A DNA stretch of 64,000 nucleotides from Gilvibacter sp. SZ-19 (lineage in GTDB: Bacteria; Bacteroidota; Bacteroidia; Flavobacteriales; Flavobacteriaceae). The stretch lies in NCBI RefSeq assembly GCF_002163875.1, contig NZ_CP019333.1, forward strand, positions 1,742,864 to 1,806,863, read 5' to 3'. Both the position numbers and the translations under genes were made by a program. This document shows positions 9,990 through 17,302 of the stretch, piece after piece; positions within the stretch are counted from its first letter, which is position 1, and the number at the start of each line of letters is the position of its first letter. The notes under the pieces are model-generated. The model did not search any database. It had not been told where the DNA came from and worked only from the letters and a program-made list of their open reading frames with translations.

Positions 9990-10451
9990 TCACCCTTTAT
10001 CTTTATCTCTTGCAATAAGTACCGAGCACTTGGCGTGGGTGGCTAAATATTGGGAAACAGAGCCTAAAAGTAAGCGCGACAACGCACCTTGACCTTGAGA
10101 GCCCACTACAATTAAATCTGCTTTCCAATCCTCGGCTTTTTCGAGGATGGCACTTTTGGGTAGTCCGCTCACAACGATAGTAGTTATGTTAAGAGCTTTG
10201 TTTTTGCTCTTTAGAACATCGCTGGCTTCCGAAACAATTTTATTACCTATTGTTTTAGCGCCACTTATGAAATCTTCGTAGTAGTTGTTCAAGCTTCCAC
10301 CTGTGGCCATTAATTCTGGGCCAATCATAGTGGGAAACTCATATACAGTTATGATGCAGATTTCAGCATATGATGGTAATATCATTTTATTGATTTCATC
10401 TACAGCAGCTTTGCTAAAGTCTGAACCGTCTACTGCCAATAGTATTTTCAT
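9990..10451 (-). CDS. Universal stress protein (UspA family)
   Basis: This 153-residue single Usp domain begins KILLAVDGSDFSKAAVDEI and ends VVGSQGQGALSRLLLGSVS then HAKCSVLIARD. That is the ATP-binding G-2X-G-9X-G(S) signature, so it probably binds ATP. It lies in line with NDH-2 (23-base gap) and the lycopene-cyclase-like gene. Usp genes commonly accompany energy-metabolism genes in stress-response cassettes. Its direct target is unknown. Confidence 0.92.
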   Translation of the reverse strand: MKILLAVDGSDFSKAAVDEINKMILPSYAEICIITVYEFPTMIGPELMATGGSLNNYYEDFISGAKTIGNKIVSEASDVLKSKNKALNITTIVVSGLPKSAILEKAEDWKADLIVVGSQGQGALSRLLLGSVSQYLATHAKCSVLIARDKDKG

Positions 10452-10471
10452 AATTTGAATGTTTTAGTTGG

Positions 10472-11173
10472 TTAAAATTCCTTTCGGTTTTTAAGTTTTC
10501 TCCAATACAAGTGTTCATATAATCCAGACCAGTACATACCAAAGGTGAAGGCGAACAGTAGTTCTTCTATGGGTACACCCAAGAAAAGAATATGGGTCAG
10601 GTTGTCAAGATTCCAGTACAGCTCCACATATTGAGGATAAAACGGAAGGATACTTCCGAAATAAATGAAGTACAGTACTGTAAACAAGATTCCTCCGACC
10701 CAAATCTTCTTATTTAAATCTGGACGGCAATAGAGTGTTGCCAAACCACCTATGAACAAAGCGATAATCCCACAATAAATGTGGTTGAGCGATGTAAATA
10801 GGGCAAGTATAAAAAAGACCAGCGCAGGCACAAAAAGTATATAAATATGTAGCTTATGTCGTTGGTGTCCACGCTCGCTCTGTGGTATTTCAACGAGGCT
10901 TCGCTTAAAAGTAAGGTTATAGAGTACCGTGCCAATCCCGCCAATAGCAAAAGAAAAGATAAGGCTTTCTATATCAAAACCTGTTTTTATAGCCAAATTG
11001 AACAGCGAAGGTGGAAACCAATATTCTGGAACAAACAAAGGTTCAGTTAAACCAAAAGGCATTGTTATAAGGCTCATTTTGAGCATCTCTTTTCTTGATT
11101 CTTTTCTCAATAGATAGATGATTGCCCAAAGCGCAAGAATTATAAGTGACCATATGAACCAGACGTATTGCAT
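10472..11173 (-). CDS. Lycopene cyclase domain-containing membrane protein
   Basis: This 233-residue polytopic membrane protein carries the two short repeats of the heterodimeric/CrtYcd lycopene cyclase family: PFGLTEPLFVPEYWFPPSLF near residue 39 and GVPIEELLFAFTFGMYW near residue 200, the latter with the PxEE catalytic motif. There are six or seven hydrophobic segments. Whether it cyclises a carotenoid here is not clear, because no other carotenoid genes are in view. A full-length single protein with both halves is compatible with an active cyclase. It is placed 5 bases after the DUF5676 gene inside the copper/metabolism operon. Confidence 0.75.
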   Translation of the reverse strand: MQYVWFIWSLIILALWAIIYLLRKESRKEMLKMSLITMPFGLTEPLFVPEYWFPPSLFNLAIKTGFDIESLIFSFAIGGIGTVLYNLTFKRSLVEIPQSERGHQRHKLHIYILFVPALVFFILALFTSLNHIYCGIIALFIGGLATLYCRPDLNKKIWVGGILFTVLYFIYFGSILPFYPQYVELYWNLDNLTHILFLGVPIEELLFAFTFGMYWSGLYEHLYWRKLKNRKEF

Positions 11174-11178
11174 AAACC

Positions 11179-11454
11179 TTACTGTTTTTTTATTTGAGCG
11201 TTATAAAAAGCAGCGATACAGGCACCGATTAGCCATCCCAAAATAAATGTTTGTACTATTCCTAATCCTGCTTCCCATAAGGGTACATCCATCCTAATAA
11301 TGCTCGTGGTGTCTAAACCGTGCAATAGGCTGTTGAAAAAATCTATAGTGGCTTCTCGGCCTGCTGTTGCCATTACAATCATACAGCCCAAGTAAATTAA
11401 CGCTCCGGTAAGCCCGAATGCGAATCCTAATTTCTTTACGTTTAATCGATACAT
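11179..11454 (-). CDS. DUF5676 family membrane protein
   Basis: This small 91-residue protein has two transmembrane helices (KKLGFAFGLTGALIYLGCMIV and LGIVQTFILGWLIGACIAAFY). It resembles the DUF5676 family, often found next to copper-handling genes and SHOCT-domain proteins. Function is unknown. It is tightly spaced between the SHOCT protein and the lycopene-cyclase-like gene and should be co-transcribed with them. Confidence 0.7.
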   Translation of the reverse strand: MYRLNVKKLGFAFGLTGALIYLGCMIVMATAGREATIDFFNSLLHGLDTTSIIRMDVPLWEAGLGIVQTFILGWLIGACIAAFYNAQIKKQ

Positions 11455-11470
11455 AATTTTTAGTTTTAAT

Positions 11471-11689
11471 TTAGTTGTCCGAGTTTATAATCTTTTTAGA
11501 TTCTTCGAATTCTTCCTTGGATATTTCACCTTTTGCAAAGCGGTTTTTGAGAATATCGAGCGGGCTGTCCTTCTTAGTTTTTTGATAGGGAATATCTGTT
11601 GGGATAAAGAATATCCAAGCAATAAATATTATCCATATAATCCACCATATTAGGTGCATACCTCCAAAATGTCCGTCGTATAAATGCAT
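11471..11689 (-). CDS. SHOCT domain-containing small membrane protein
   Basis: This 72-residue protein has one membrane helix (HLIWWIIWIIFIAWIFF) and a C-terminal SHOCT motif (SPLDILKNRFAKGEISKEEFEE), a short helical domain found at the ends of many bacterial proteins. Such small SHOCT proteins are frequent in copper gene clusters. The N-terminal histidines (HLYDGHFGGMH) could bind a metal, but that is speculative. Confidence 0.8.
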   Translation of the reverse strand: MHLYDGHFGGMHLIWWIIWIIFIAWIFFIPTDIPYQKTKKDSPLDILKNRFAKGEISKEEFEESKKIINSDN

Positions 11690-11710
11690 AATTTTTGGTT
11701 TTAGTTGTTA

Positions 11711-11926
11711 TTAATTTATTTCTGTAATTGTGTATCCGTTAAGTTTGCTGAGTTGCTTTTGTAATTCAGTAATTGAAAGTTTTTCTGTCATCGTGATAAA
11801 CGTTGCGCCTTTTGGCGCCAGAAAAATTTCTGCCTTTTCGATATTGGGATGTTCTTCCAAAGTCTTCTTGACCCTTGCTACACATCCACCACAACTGATT
11901 CCGTTTATTTGAAATTTTTGCTTCAT
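11711..11926 (-). CDS. Heavy-metal-associated (HMA) domain protein, CopZ-like chaperone
   Basis: This 71-residue cytosolic HMA domain starts KQKFQINGISCGGCVARVKKTLEE. The GISCGGC loop near residue 9 holds the CxxC pair that binds Cu(I) or another soft metal, and the rest fits a beta-alpha-beta-beta-alpha-beta fold. No signal peptide is present. It is flanked by DUF2933 and SHOCT genes and probably shuttles copper. The final beta-strand region (LNGYTITEI) is typical. Confidence 0.85.
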   Translation of the reverse strand: MKQKFQINGISCGGCVARVKKTLEEHPNIEKAEIFLAPKGATFITMTEKLSITELQKQLSKLNGYTITEIN

Positions 11927-11939
11927 TGTGTTTTATTTA

Positions 11940-12197
11940 TTAGTGATCTTGATGTCTTTTGTGTTCTTCTTTTGTGTTCTGTTCAGATTGATTGTTATTG
12001 CCATCCCGATGCTTACGATTATTGGATCTTCCGTGCCGATGTGAACCGTGGGGCATAAACAAATGGATACCGAACATAACGAGGATGAAAATGAACAGAG
12101 AAGAACTGCTTCCTATACCAAACGATGGTGCTAAAAAAATAAATAGCAACGGTAGTCCACATCCGATGACCATCCATATCCAGTGACTGTTTTTCAT
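11940..12197 (-). CDS. DUF2933 family small membrane protein with His-rich tail
   Basis: The 85-residue protein has two hydrophobic helices (MVIGCGLPLLFIFLAPSFGI and SLFIFILVMFGIHLFM), followed by a hydrophilic tail with repeated histidines. The GCGLPLL...APxFGI pattern matches DUF2933, a family commonly next to copper or silver resistance genes. The tail may bind metal. No biochemical role is known to me. Confidence 0.7.
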   Translation of the reverse strand: MKNSHWIWMVIGCGLPLLFIFLAPSFGIGSSSSLFIFILVMFGIHLFMPHGSHRHGRSNNRKHRDGNNNQSEQNTKEEHKRHQDH

Positions 12198-12222
12198 TGT
12201 GCTTTGCTTTATGGGTTAGAAA

Positions 12223-12684
12223 TTAGTGATGTTCAGAATGATTGTTTTCTGTTTCATTGTTCATATACATCATATCCATTCCCTTATCTTTCATCATCAT
12301 AGAACAGGATTCCATACAATCTTCACTCATCATTCCTTTTTCGTGCATCATTTTCATCATATTTCCCATCATTTTTCCATCGTCCATCATTCTGTTCATC
12401 ATTGAATGCATCATTGTGCTATCCTTCATCATCATTTGCATACCCTGTCCATTCATCATAGAACCCATCATTTTTTTGTTGCCTTGCATCATTTTCATTG
12501 TTGCTGGATTTCCGTGCATACTTTTCATAAACTCGGCCATATATGCATCGTTCTCAACAATGCTATTAAAAACCTCTGTGCGCGTCTTAGGATTTTCCAG
12601 TAGTGCTTGCGTGTCTGTTTCTTGTTTGCAGCTGGTTAAGCTGAAAAGGCCAATTGCCAGTAAACCAATAAATAGTGTTCTCAT
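12223..12684 (-). CDS. Methionine-rich lipoprotein, probable periplasmic copper binder
   Basis: This 153-residue protein has a lipoprotein signal ending LFSLTSCKQ (lipobox Cys near residue 19). The mature part is extremely Met-rich, with many MM and MxxM motifs in HGNPATMKMMQGNKKMMGS and DSTMMHSMMNRMMDD, and a CMESCSMMM stretch and a His-rich end. Such Met clusters bind Cu(I)/Ag(I) in the periplasm. It is the first gene of the small copper set after a 135-base intergenic region with a long inverted repeat. No named family is certain. Confidence 0.8.
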   Translation of the reverse strand: MRTLFIGLLAIGLFSLTSCKQETDTQALLENPKTRTEVFNSIVENDAYMAEFMKSMHGNPATMKMMQGNKKMMGSMMNGQGMQMMMKDSTMMHSMMNRMMDDGKMMGNMMKMMHEKGMMSEDCMESCSMMMKDKGMDMMYMNNETENNHSEHH

Positions 12685-12721
12685 TTTCTTTGTTATTTAA
12701 TTAGACATAAATTTATTTTTA

Positions 12722-12766
12722 AACCCATTCCCAATAGCTAATTGGGTTATAGAGAGGGAATGGGTT
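12722..12766. repeat. Nested inverted repeat between WG-repeat gene and Met-rich lipoprotein gene
   Basis: Outer arms AACCCATTCCC (12722-12732) and GGGAATGGGTT (12756-12766) are perfectly complementary. Inside, CCCAAT (12730-12735) can instead pair with ATTGGG (12741-12746). AATAGCT (12733-12739) also has a partner AGCTATT just to the right (12770-12776). These pairings exclude each other. There is no strong T-run on the minus strand, so it is not a classic terminator. It lies at the promoter/leader side of the lipoprotein gene. Confidence 0.6.
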
Positions 12767-12819
12767 ATCAGCTATTAATCGGGCTGAATTTTTAAGTTTT
12801 TGTTTTAGTATAATATTTA

Positions 12820-13422
12820 CTAATCGATTTTTTTGATTTGCCATTTAGAGTTGTTTCCTTTTACGGCGACCAAATTGGCCGAAATAAATTTTGATGTTAT
12901 GGTTGGGGAACCACTATTTTTTATGTTCTGTGGCGAAACGTGTAAGGCCAGTTGTGTTAAGTGGTCAATCGTCGTTCCGGTTTTATCTATAACCACTTCA
13001 AAGTAATGATAGCTTACCACGTCCTTTTTGAAAATATCATTATAGCCAATGGTCTCTTTGTGTACCTTTAGTGCTATTGCCTTTTTGTTATTAAAATTGG
13101 TGGCGTTAAGAAATTGAGGTGCAATAACAGTTCCCCCTTCTTTATTTATATATCCATAATAGAGCACCCCATCCTTATGATGGGCAATCAAGCATCTATC
13201 GTCTTCAAAGATTGGGTAATTGGCGTTGTCTGTTTTGGTTACCACCAAATCATTTCGAAAATCAATGATTAATTTTCCTTCTTGGTCAATAAAACCCCAT
13301 TCGTTCCCTTTTTTAATGGCGGCAACGCCATCGTTAAAAGGCGAGATGTAGTCTAAATTTTCTAAAGTTTGAGCTATTCCCAGATAAGGGATGAGCAGTA
13401 ATGCGATGACAAATTTTTTCAT
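12820..13422 (-). CDS. WG repeat-containing exported protein
   Basis: This 200-residue protein has a signal peptide (KKFVIALLLIPYLGIAQ). At least two WG-like repeats are visible: GNEWGFIDQEGKLIIDF near residue 40 and YYGYINKEGGTVIAPQF near residue 90. WG repeats form beta-rich modules of unknown role, common in Bacteroidota. It follows the AraC-HMA regulator gene by about 70 bases. No catalytic motif is seen, and a link to metals is only contextual. Confidence 0.75.
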   Translation of the reverse strand: MKKFVIALLLIPYLGIAQTLENLDYISPFNDGVAAIKKGNEWGFIDQEGKLIIDFRNDLVVTKTDNANYPIFEDDRCLIAHHKDGVLYYGYINKEGGTVIAPQFLNATNFNNKKAIALKVHKETIGYNDIFKKDVVSYHYFEVVIDKTGTTIDHLTQLALHVSPQNIKNSGSPTITSKFISANLVAVKGNNSKWQIKKID

Positions 13423-13493
13423 TTTTGGTTTGATTTAATTTGTTAAAATTAAAGACTGTTGCAGACCTTTATCTGCATAACTTTCGTTGATAT

Positions 13494-14075
13494 CTACATA
13501 ATTTCATCATAGAAATTCCGTTTCCAATTTCCTGTGTTCTTGTAATCTGTCATACTCATTCCCACCACTTCCTTAAACTGTCTGGATAAATGATTTACGC
13601 TGCTGTAGTCCAATAGGTAACCTATGTCAGAGAAGGAATGTTGTTTAAGTTGGATAAGTTCTTTAACCTTCTCTATCTTCAATTTGATGAAATACTTTTC
13701 AATGGTTGATTTTTCAATGGTTGAAAATAGTTTGCTCAGTGTCTTATAGTCACGATGCAATGCTGAGGCCAAGAGTTCTGAGGTCTTCACTTTCATATCC
13801 AATGGTAGTTCAACAAGTTGCTCGATTAGTAGAATTTTGATTCTTTCAACCAGCATCTCTTCTTCATTTTCTACAATTTTGAAACTATTTGTGTGAAGCA
13901 CCCTTGTTACGTTGTCCGTTATAGCAGCTTCATTTAGGTTAGGTGCTTCTACCAATAACCTTCCTAGCTCTAATGAGAGTACAGTAATATCTAATTCTTG
14001 TAGTTCTTGTTTTATAACTTTAAGGCATCTGCTACAAACCATATTTTTAACCCAAAATTCTTTTGGTTGTGTCAT
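13494..14075 (-). CDS. AraC-family regulator with N-terminal heavy-metal-type CxxC motif
   Basis: The 193-residue protein starts FWVKNMVCSRCLKVIKQEL, a compact ferredoxin-like segment with CxxC that resembles an HMA metal-binding domain. From about residue 90 it becomes an AraC helix-turn-helix pair (EKVKELIQLKQHSFSDIGYLL and SSVNHLSRQFKEVVGMSMTDY). It is probably a metal-responsive transcription factor for the copper genes on both sides. A paralogue with the same layout lies at 32873-33439. It is placed between the HYC_CC_PP gene and the WG-repeat gene on the same strand. The metal specificity (Cu, Ag or other) is not visible. Confidence 0.85.
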   Translation of the reverse strand: MTQPKEFWVKNMVCSRCLKVIKQELQELDITVLSLELGRLLVEAPNLNEAAITDNVTRVLHTNSFKIVENEEEMLVERIKILLIEQLVELPLDMKVKTSELLASALHRDYKTLSKLFSTIEKSTIEKYFIKLKIEKVKELIQLKQHSFSDIGYLLDYSSVNHLSRQFKEVVGMSMTDYKNTGNWKRNFYDEIM

Positions 14076-14178
14076 AATGAATTAAGTATTGCTATTGGGC
14101 TTTTGCTCAATACCTTATCCCGTAATTGTTTACAGGGTTTGCATAAATAATTGTTGTTGGAAATTGGATGCAACAGGG

Positions 14179-14205
14179 TATAGCCAATGGCTATGTTTGG
14201 CTATA
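14179..14205. repeat. Inverted repeat upstream of the AraC-HMA gene
   Basis: Perfect 9-base arms TATAGCCAA (14179-14187) and TTGGCTATA (14197-14205) are separated by 9 bases; the left half also forms TAGCC-AAT-GGCTA. A second hairpin (14214-14238, arms built on TAAAAG/CTTTTA and CGC/GCG) follows. Both lie in the 172-base region between the HYC_CC_PP stop and the regulator start, where an autoregulatory operator would be expected. Function is inferred only from symmetry and place. Confidence 0.5.
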
Positions 14206-14247
14206 ATTAATTGCGCAGTAAAAGGGCTTTTACCGCGATGTAGAAAA

Positions 14248-14670
14248 TCAAATTAAGTAAATCTCGTATAGAGTATGGATGTCCTTGGACAACAAGGGCG
14301 GCCTGTAGGCCTCGAAAGGAACTATATTTTTATCTAGCCCTTCAAAAAGGTTAATGTAGGTGTAAATAAATGTTTTTACGAATACTAATTGGTCAGCTTC
14401 TAAAACCGTAGTTGATTTTTTGAAGGTGTCATTAGCTTCTTTTAGGATAGTCTGATTGTCGCAACAATCCTTTTCTTGCAATGATGTACATTTTTTAAAA
14501 GGATTATTTTCCTTTTGAACCTTGTCCTTGCAAGCTTCAGCCTTACTGAAGAATGCCATATCCACTAACTTATTACAGCAAAAATGCATATTTACTGTAA
14601 AGGAAGAGGTTGATAGCAATATAAATGCTGCCAAGAAGAAAGACAATATTTTTGTAAAAAATGTTTTCAC
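14248..14670 (-). CDS. HYC_CC_PP family protein
   Basis: This 140-residue exported protein belongs to a Bacteroidota family named for its spaced motifs. Here they read MHFCCNK after the signal helix (ILSFFLAAFILLSTSSFTV), then KDCCDNQ near residue 73, then YRPPLLSKDI near the C terminus. The cysteines could bind a soft metal ion in the periplasm. It is the first gene of the left operon. Paralogues occur at 17303-17719 and, more diverged, at 41316-41711, each in front of a metal gene. Function is unknown. Confidence 0.8.
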   Translation of the reverse strand: MKTFFTKILSFFLAAFILLSTSSFTVNMHFCCNKLVDMAFFSKAEACKDKVQKENNPFKKCTSLQEKDCCDNQTILKEANDTFKKSTTVLEADQLVFVKTFIYTYINLFEGLDKNIVPFEAYRPPLLSKDIHTLYEIYLI

Positions 14671-14775
14671 CTGGTAAGGTTAAGAAATTTTGTTTAACAT
14701 TTAAGTAAAATAAGTTTTGCTTTCAATACGCTCATTATTAATATTTTATGAATGTTATGCAAAATTCCATTCATA

Positions 14776-14783
14776 CAAATATA
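14776..14783 (-). promoter_or_regulatory. Candidate -7 element (TATATTTG) for the left copper operon
   Basis: On the minus strand TATATTTG matches the Bacteroidota -7 consensus TAnnTTTG exactly. It lies about 105 bases upstream of the HYC_CC_PP start at 14670. No clear -33 TTG is seen at the right distance. A segment TGTTAAACAAAATT shared with the upstream region of the other HYC_CC_PP gene (17254-17267) lies between it and the gene. Confidence 0.35.
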
Positions 14784-14833
14784 AATCTAAAGATTAAACA
14801 GAATAATGACTTTTGTCAGTTTTCCACTTTTTG

Positions 14834-17062
14834 TTAGAATTCATAAGCGACACCAAAATTTACACCAAACGGATGACCTGGTCGTAAACCTGCAGGTACT
14901 CGTGATACTGCGTAAGTGCTGTTAAACAAATTGATTATGTTAGCGGATAGCGTAAAATTATTATCAAGAAAATAGCGTCCAGATAGGTCCACTATAAAAT
15001 TAGAATCTACCTTAAAATTTTCGGGAATGGGTCCAGAGCCTGCCCTAGTCCTAAAAGCACTTGTGTATCTCGAGTTCAAGTTAACGTCAAACCTTGGGTG
15101 CTGAAATCCCAAAGAGGCGTTCAATTGATTTTTTGCAATATAGGGTATCTCATCCCCCATAGTTACTACACCGTAAATATCCTCATTACTATCAAAACTT
15201 GTAAGAAACTCGGTATTAGTATAGGTGTATGAAAATGAGATTGGTAACTTGAATTTTTCAGATTTATTACGCAGCAGATTGTACTTAACCAAAAATTCAA
15301 CACCACTTACTCTAACTTCGCCAGCATTAAATTGGTCAAGGCTTCCGGTTCCACCTGTAGCTGCCAAATCACTTCCAAGTAAGTTTTTATAATCATTATA
15401 AAAACCAATGAGTTCTCCTTGGACTCCATATAAATTAAATCGGGAACCCAATTCATAATTAATACTTTCTTCAGGATTTTGTCCTGGGGTATTACTTGGC
15501 GGTGAAAAACCTTTATGCACCCCTCCAAATAAAGAAACGTTATTATTGAATCTATAATTGGCACCTATTCCGGGTATCCATACATCAACTGAGTTTTCCC
15601 GAACAGATAAATCTTGTCCAGTTCTCAAAGGGTCGTCAGTGCCATAATCTGTTCGGGTCAACGTAATGTTTTCGTAACGTAAGCCTGGGGTCAAGGTCAA
15701 ATTTTCAATTTTTACCGTGTACAGTAAATGTGCTGCCAGTGCTTTGGCACTGCTTATACGGTTGGCGTCAGTTCCTTTTTCAGCCACTGTGGTTTGTATT
15801 AATTCTTGGTTTTGAAATGCGTACCTGTCCACCCACTGAAATCTATCCTCGTCATCTTCGTGGTAGCGTAGACCCACTTCTAGGGTTTGTATCCAATCAG
15901 AACCCCATCGTAATTTGGCAATGGATTGAACACCATTTGAGGTGTATGTTCTGTTATTTGCCTTTATGCCCATAACATCGTCTTGGGTGTTTTCGTTTCC
16001 TAAAATGGTTTGGTATTCTAAGGGATAATCCTGTGGTGAGGACAGGATGTTACCAATGCTCACCCTTTCGCCTAAATTTACATCGTCCAATTTGTACCAA
16101 TTGCGCTTGAATTTATTTAAGTAGCCGGTAGTACTTATATTTAACGAAGGGGATATTTGTATAAAATGGGTAAGTTGGTATTGTTGATGTTCGGCGTTCA
16201 TTACATCTTCGGACGACGCCCTGTATCTTCTATAAGGGTTTTCTTCAAAATCTTCATCGGTCAATCCCAAGTAAGTTTCGTTTGCCTCTTCTTCAGAATA
16301 TTGGATTTTAAATGTTAGTGACTGATACAATTTTGCATCTAAATTTGAGTTGACCCTAAACTTCGCCAAATAATCAGATTTATCAAATCCTGTATTGCCA
16401 CCGCCATCTAAATCCTTAAAACCGTCTGAGCTGTAATTGAAATAATCCGTTACAAATCCAAAGTTTTGATAGCTATCACCAATGACTAATTGCGTGTTTC
16501 TTGAGCCATAATTCCCTGCGGCAATGGAAGCTCGTCCAGAAAATTCGTCAGGAATTCGGGAAGAAATCATATTAATGGCACCGCCCGTGGTGTTGGGTCC
16601 ATATTGAATTTGACTGCTTCCTTTCAAGATTTCGACGGCCTGCATACGCCCAATAGTTGGGAAATAATAGGCGGCAGGTGCGCTGTAGGGTGCTGGGGCA
16701 ATGAGAACGCCATCTTCCATCAAATTTATTTTTGCACTACGCTCAGGCGATGTACCTCGTAAACTTATATTTGGTCGTAGTCCAAAACCATCCTCTTCAT
16801 AAATATTAATCCCTGGAACGGTTTGTAAAACCCTATTGATATTTGTGTATGAAAACTTTTTTAAATCTTCTTCAGAGATATAGCTCGCTGAGCCCGTTTT
16901 GTTTTTAACCTCAAATTTACTGCCCAGTATCGTATTGGCCGTCACAATTACTTCATTTAAGCGTTCTGTCTTTTGTTGGATGGTGTCCTTTTTTTGAGGG
17001 TCTGTCTGAGCCAACATTGTGGCTGATTGCAAAACAAATAATAGAAAAATTAGAGTTCTCAT
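14834..17062 (-). CDS. TonB-dependent outer-membrane receptor
   Basis: I take the ATG at 17062 (742 residues) because it opens a clean signal peptide (RTLIFLLFVLQSATMLAQ); an earlier in-frame start at 17113 adds 17 unneeded residues. A plug domain (NEVIVTANTILGSKFEVKNK; LQTVPGINIYEEDGFGLRPN; IQYGPNTTGGAINMISSRIP) is followed by a beta-barrel ending in aromatic residues (GVNFGVAYEF). It resembles ferric-dicitrate-type receptors (FecA-like), but the ligand is not certain. Two 19-bp boxes around its promoter suggest control by a metal-dependent repressor. It stands divergent from the HYC_CC_PP/CusA operon, so copper or metallophore transport is possible. Confidence 0.88.
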   Translation of the reverse strand: MRTLIFLLFVLQSATMLAQTDPQKKDTIQQKTERLNEVIVTANTILGSKFEVKNKTGSASYISEEDLKKFSYTNINRVLQTVPGINIYEEDGFGLRPNISLRGTSPERSAKINLMEDGVLIAPAPYSAPAAYYFPTIGRMQAVEILKGSSQIQYGPNTTGGAINMISSRIPDEFSGRASIAAGNYGSRNTQLVIGDSYQNFGFVTDYFNYSSDGFKDLDGGGNTGFDKSDYLAKFRVNSNLDAKLYQSLTFKIQYSEEEANETYLGLTDEDFEENPYRRYRASSEDVMNAEHQQYQLTHFIQISPSLNISTTGYLNKFKRNWYKLDDVNLGERVSIGNILSSPQDYPLEYQTILGNENTQDDVMGIKANNRTYTSNGVQSIAKLRWGSDWIQTLEVGLRYHEDDEDRFQWVDRYAFQNQELIQTTVAEKGTDANRISSAKALAAHLLYTVKIENLTLTPGLRYENITLTRTDYGTDDPLRTGQDLSVRENSVDVWIPGIGANYRFNNNVSLFGGVHKGFSPPSNTPGQNPEESINYELGSRFNLYGVQGELIGFYNDYKNLLGSDLAATGGTGSLDQFNAGEVRVSGVEFLVKYNLLRNKSEKFKLPISFSYTYTNTEFLTSFDSNEDIYGVVTMGDEIPYIAKNQLNASLGFQHPRFDVNLNSRYTSAFRTRAGSGPIPENFKVDSNFIVDLSGRYFLDNNFTLSANIINLFNSTYAVSRVPAGLRPGHPFGVNFGVAYEF

Positions 17063-17074
17063 TTGCAGTAAATT

Positions 17075-17093
17075 ATTTAGAATGATTTTAAAT
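17075..17093. promoter_or_regulatory. Metal-regulator-like box, downstream copy
   Basis: ATTTAGAATGATTTTAAAT is an imperfect palindrome very similar to the box at 17135-17153. It sits between the predicted transcription start and the ATG of the TonB-dependent receptor. It resembles Fur- or DtxR-type boxes in symmetry and AT-richness; the regulator is not identified. Confidence 0.5.
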
Positions 17094-17099
17094 AGAGGG

Positions 17100-17130
17100 C
17101 AAATGTAGCACACTGTTTTTAAAACACCAA
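17100..17130 (-). promoter_or_regulatory. Promoter of the TonB-dependent receptor gene
   Basis: On the minus strand a -33 TTG (plus-strand CAA 17128-17130) and a -7 TACATTTG (17107 to 17100) are spaced by 20 bases. This matches the Bacteroidota sigma factor consensus TTG-N19-21-TAnnTTTG. It lies 38 bases upstream of the chosen start codon. Confidence 0.65.
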
Positions 17131-17134
17131 TGTT

Positions 17135-17153
17135 ATTTAGAATTAATCTAAAT
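17135..17153. promoter_or_regulatory. Metal-regulator-like box, upstream copy
   Basis: ATTTAGAATTAATCTAAAT has perfect 7-base arms (ATTTAGA / TCTAAAT) with a 5-base centre. It abuts the -33 element of the receptor promoter. The second copy is exactly 60 bases away, so the two bracket the promoter. Binding by a Fur- or DtxR-family repressor is inferred. Confidence 0.6.
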
Positions 17154-17250
17154 ATTTTTTATTTAACTTAATTCATTACAATCAAAATGTAAGATTGTGA
17201 AATTGGAAACACTAAATATTTCGTATTCAAATCTCGTCTTTGTTCTAAAA

Positions 17251-17294
17251 ATTTTGTTAAACAAAATTAAAATGTTAAAATTTTTGTAGCTTTG
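17251..17294 (+). promoter_or_regulatory. Operator-like palindrome and -7 element upstream of HYC_CC_PP gene
   Basis: ATTTTGTT-A-AACAAAAT (17251-17267) is a perfect 8-1-8 inverted repeat. TAGCTTTG (17287-17294) fits the -7 consensus TAnnTTTG and stands only 8 bases before the ATG at 17303, implying a very short or absent leader. No good -33 element is visible, so an activator may be needed. The segment TGTTAAACAAAATT is shared with the region upstream of the HYC_CC_PP gene at 14248-14670. An AraC-HMA protein is a candidate binder. Confidence 0.5.
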
Positions 17295-17302
17295 CAGAAC
17301 AA

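Noticed and set aside
14076-14247. A third HYC_CC_PP hairpin leader like those at 17721 and 41710
   Set aside because: The region has inverted repeats, but no long arms joining the upstream stop to the downstream start, and the downstream gene is a regulator and not a pump.
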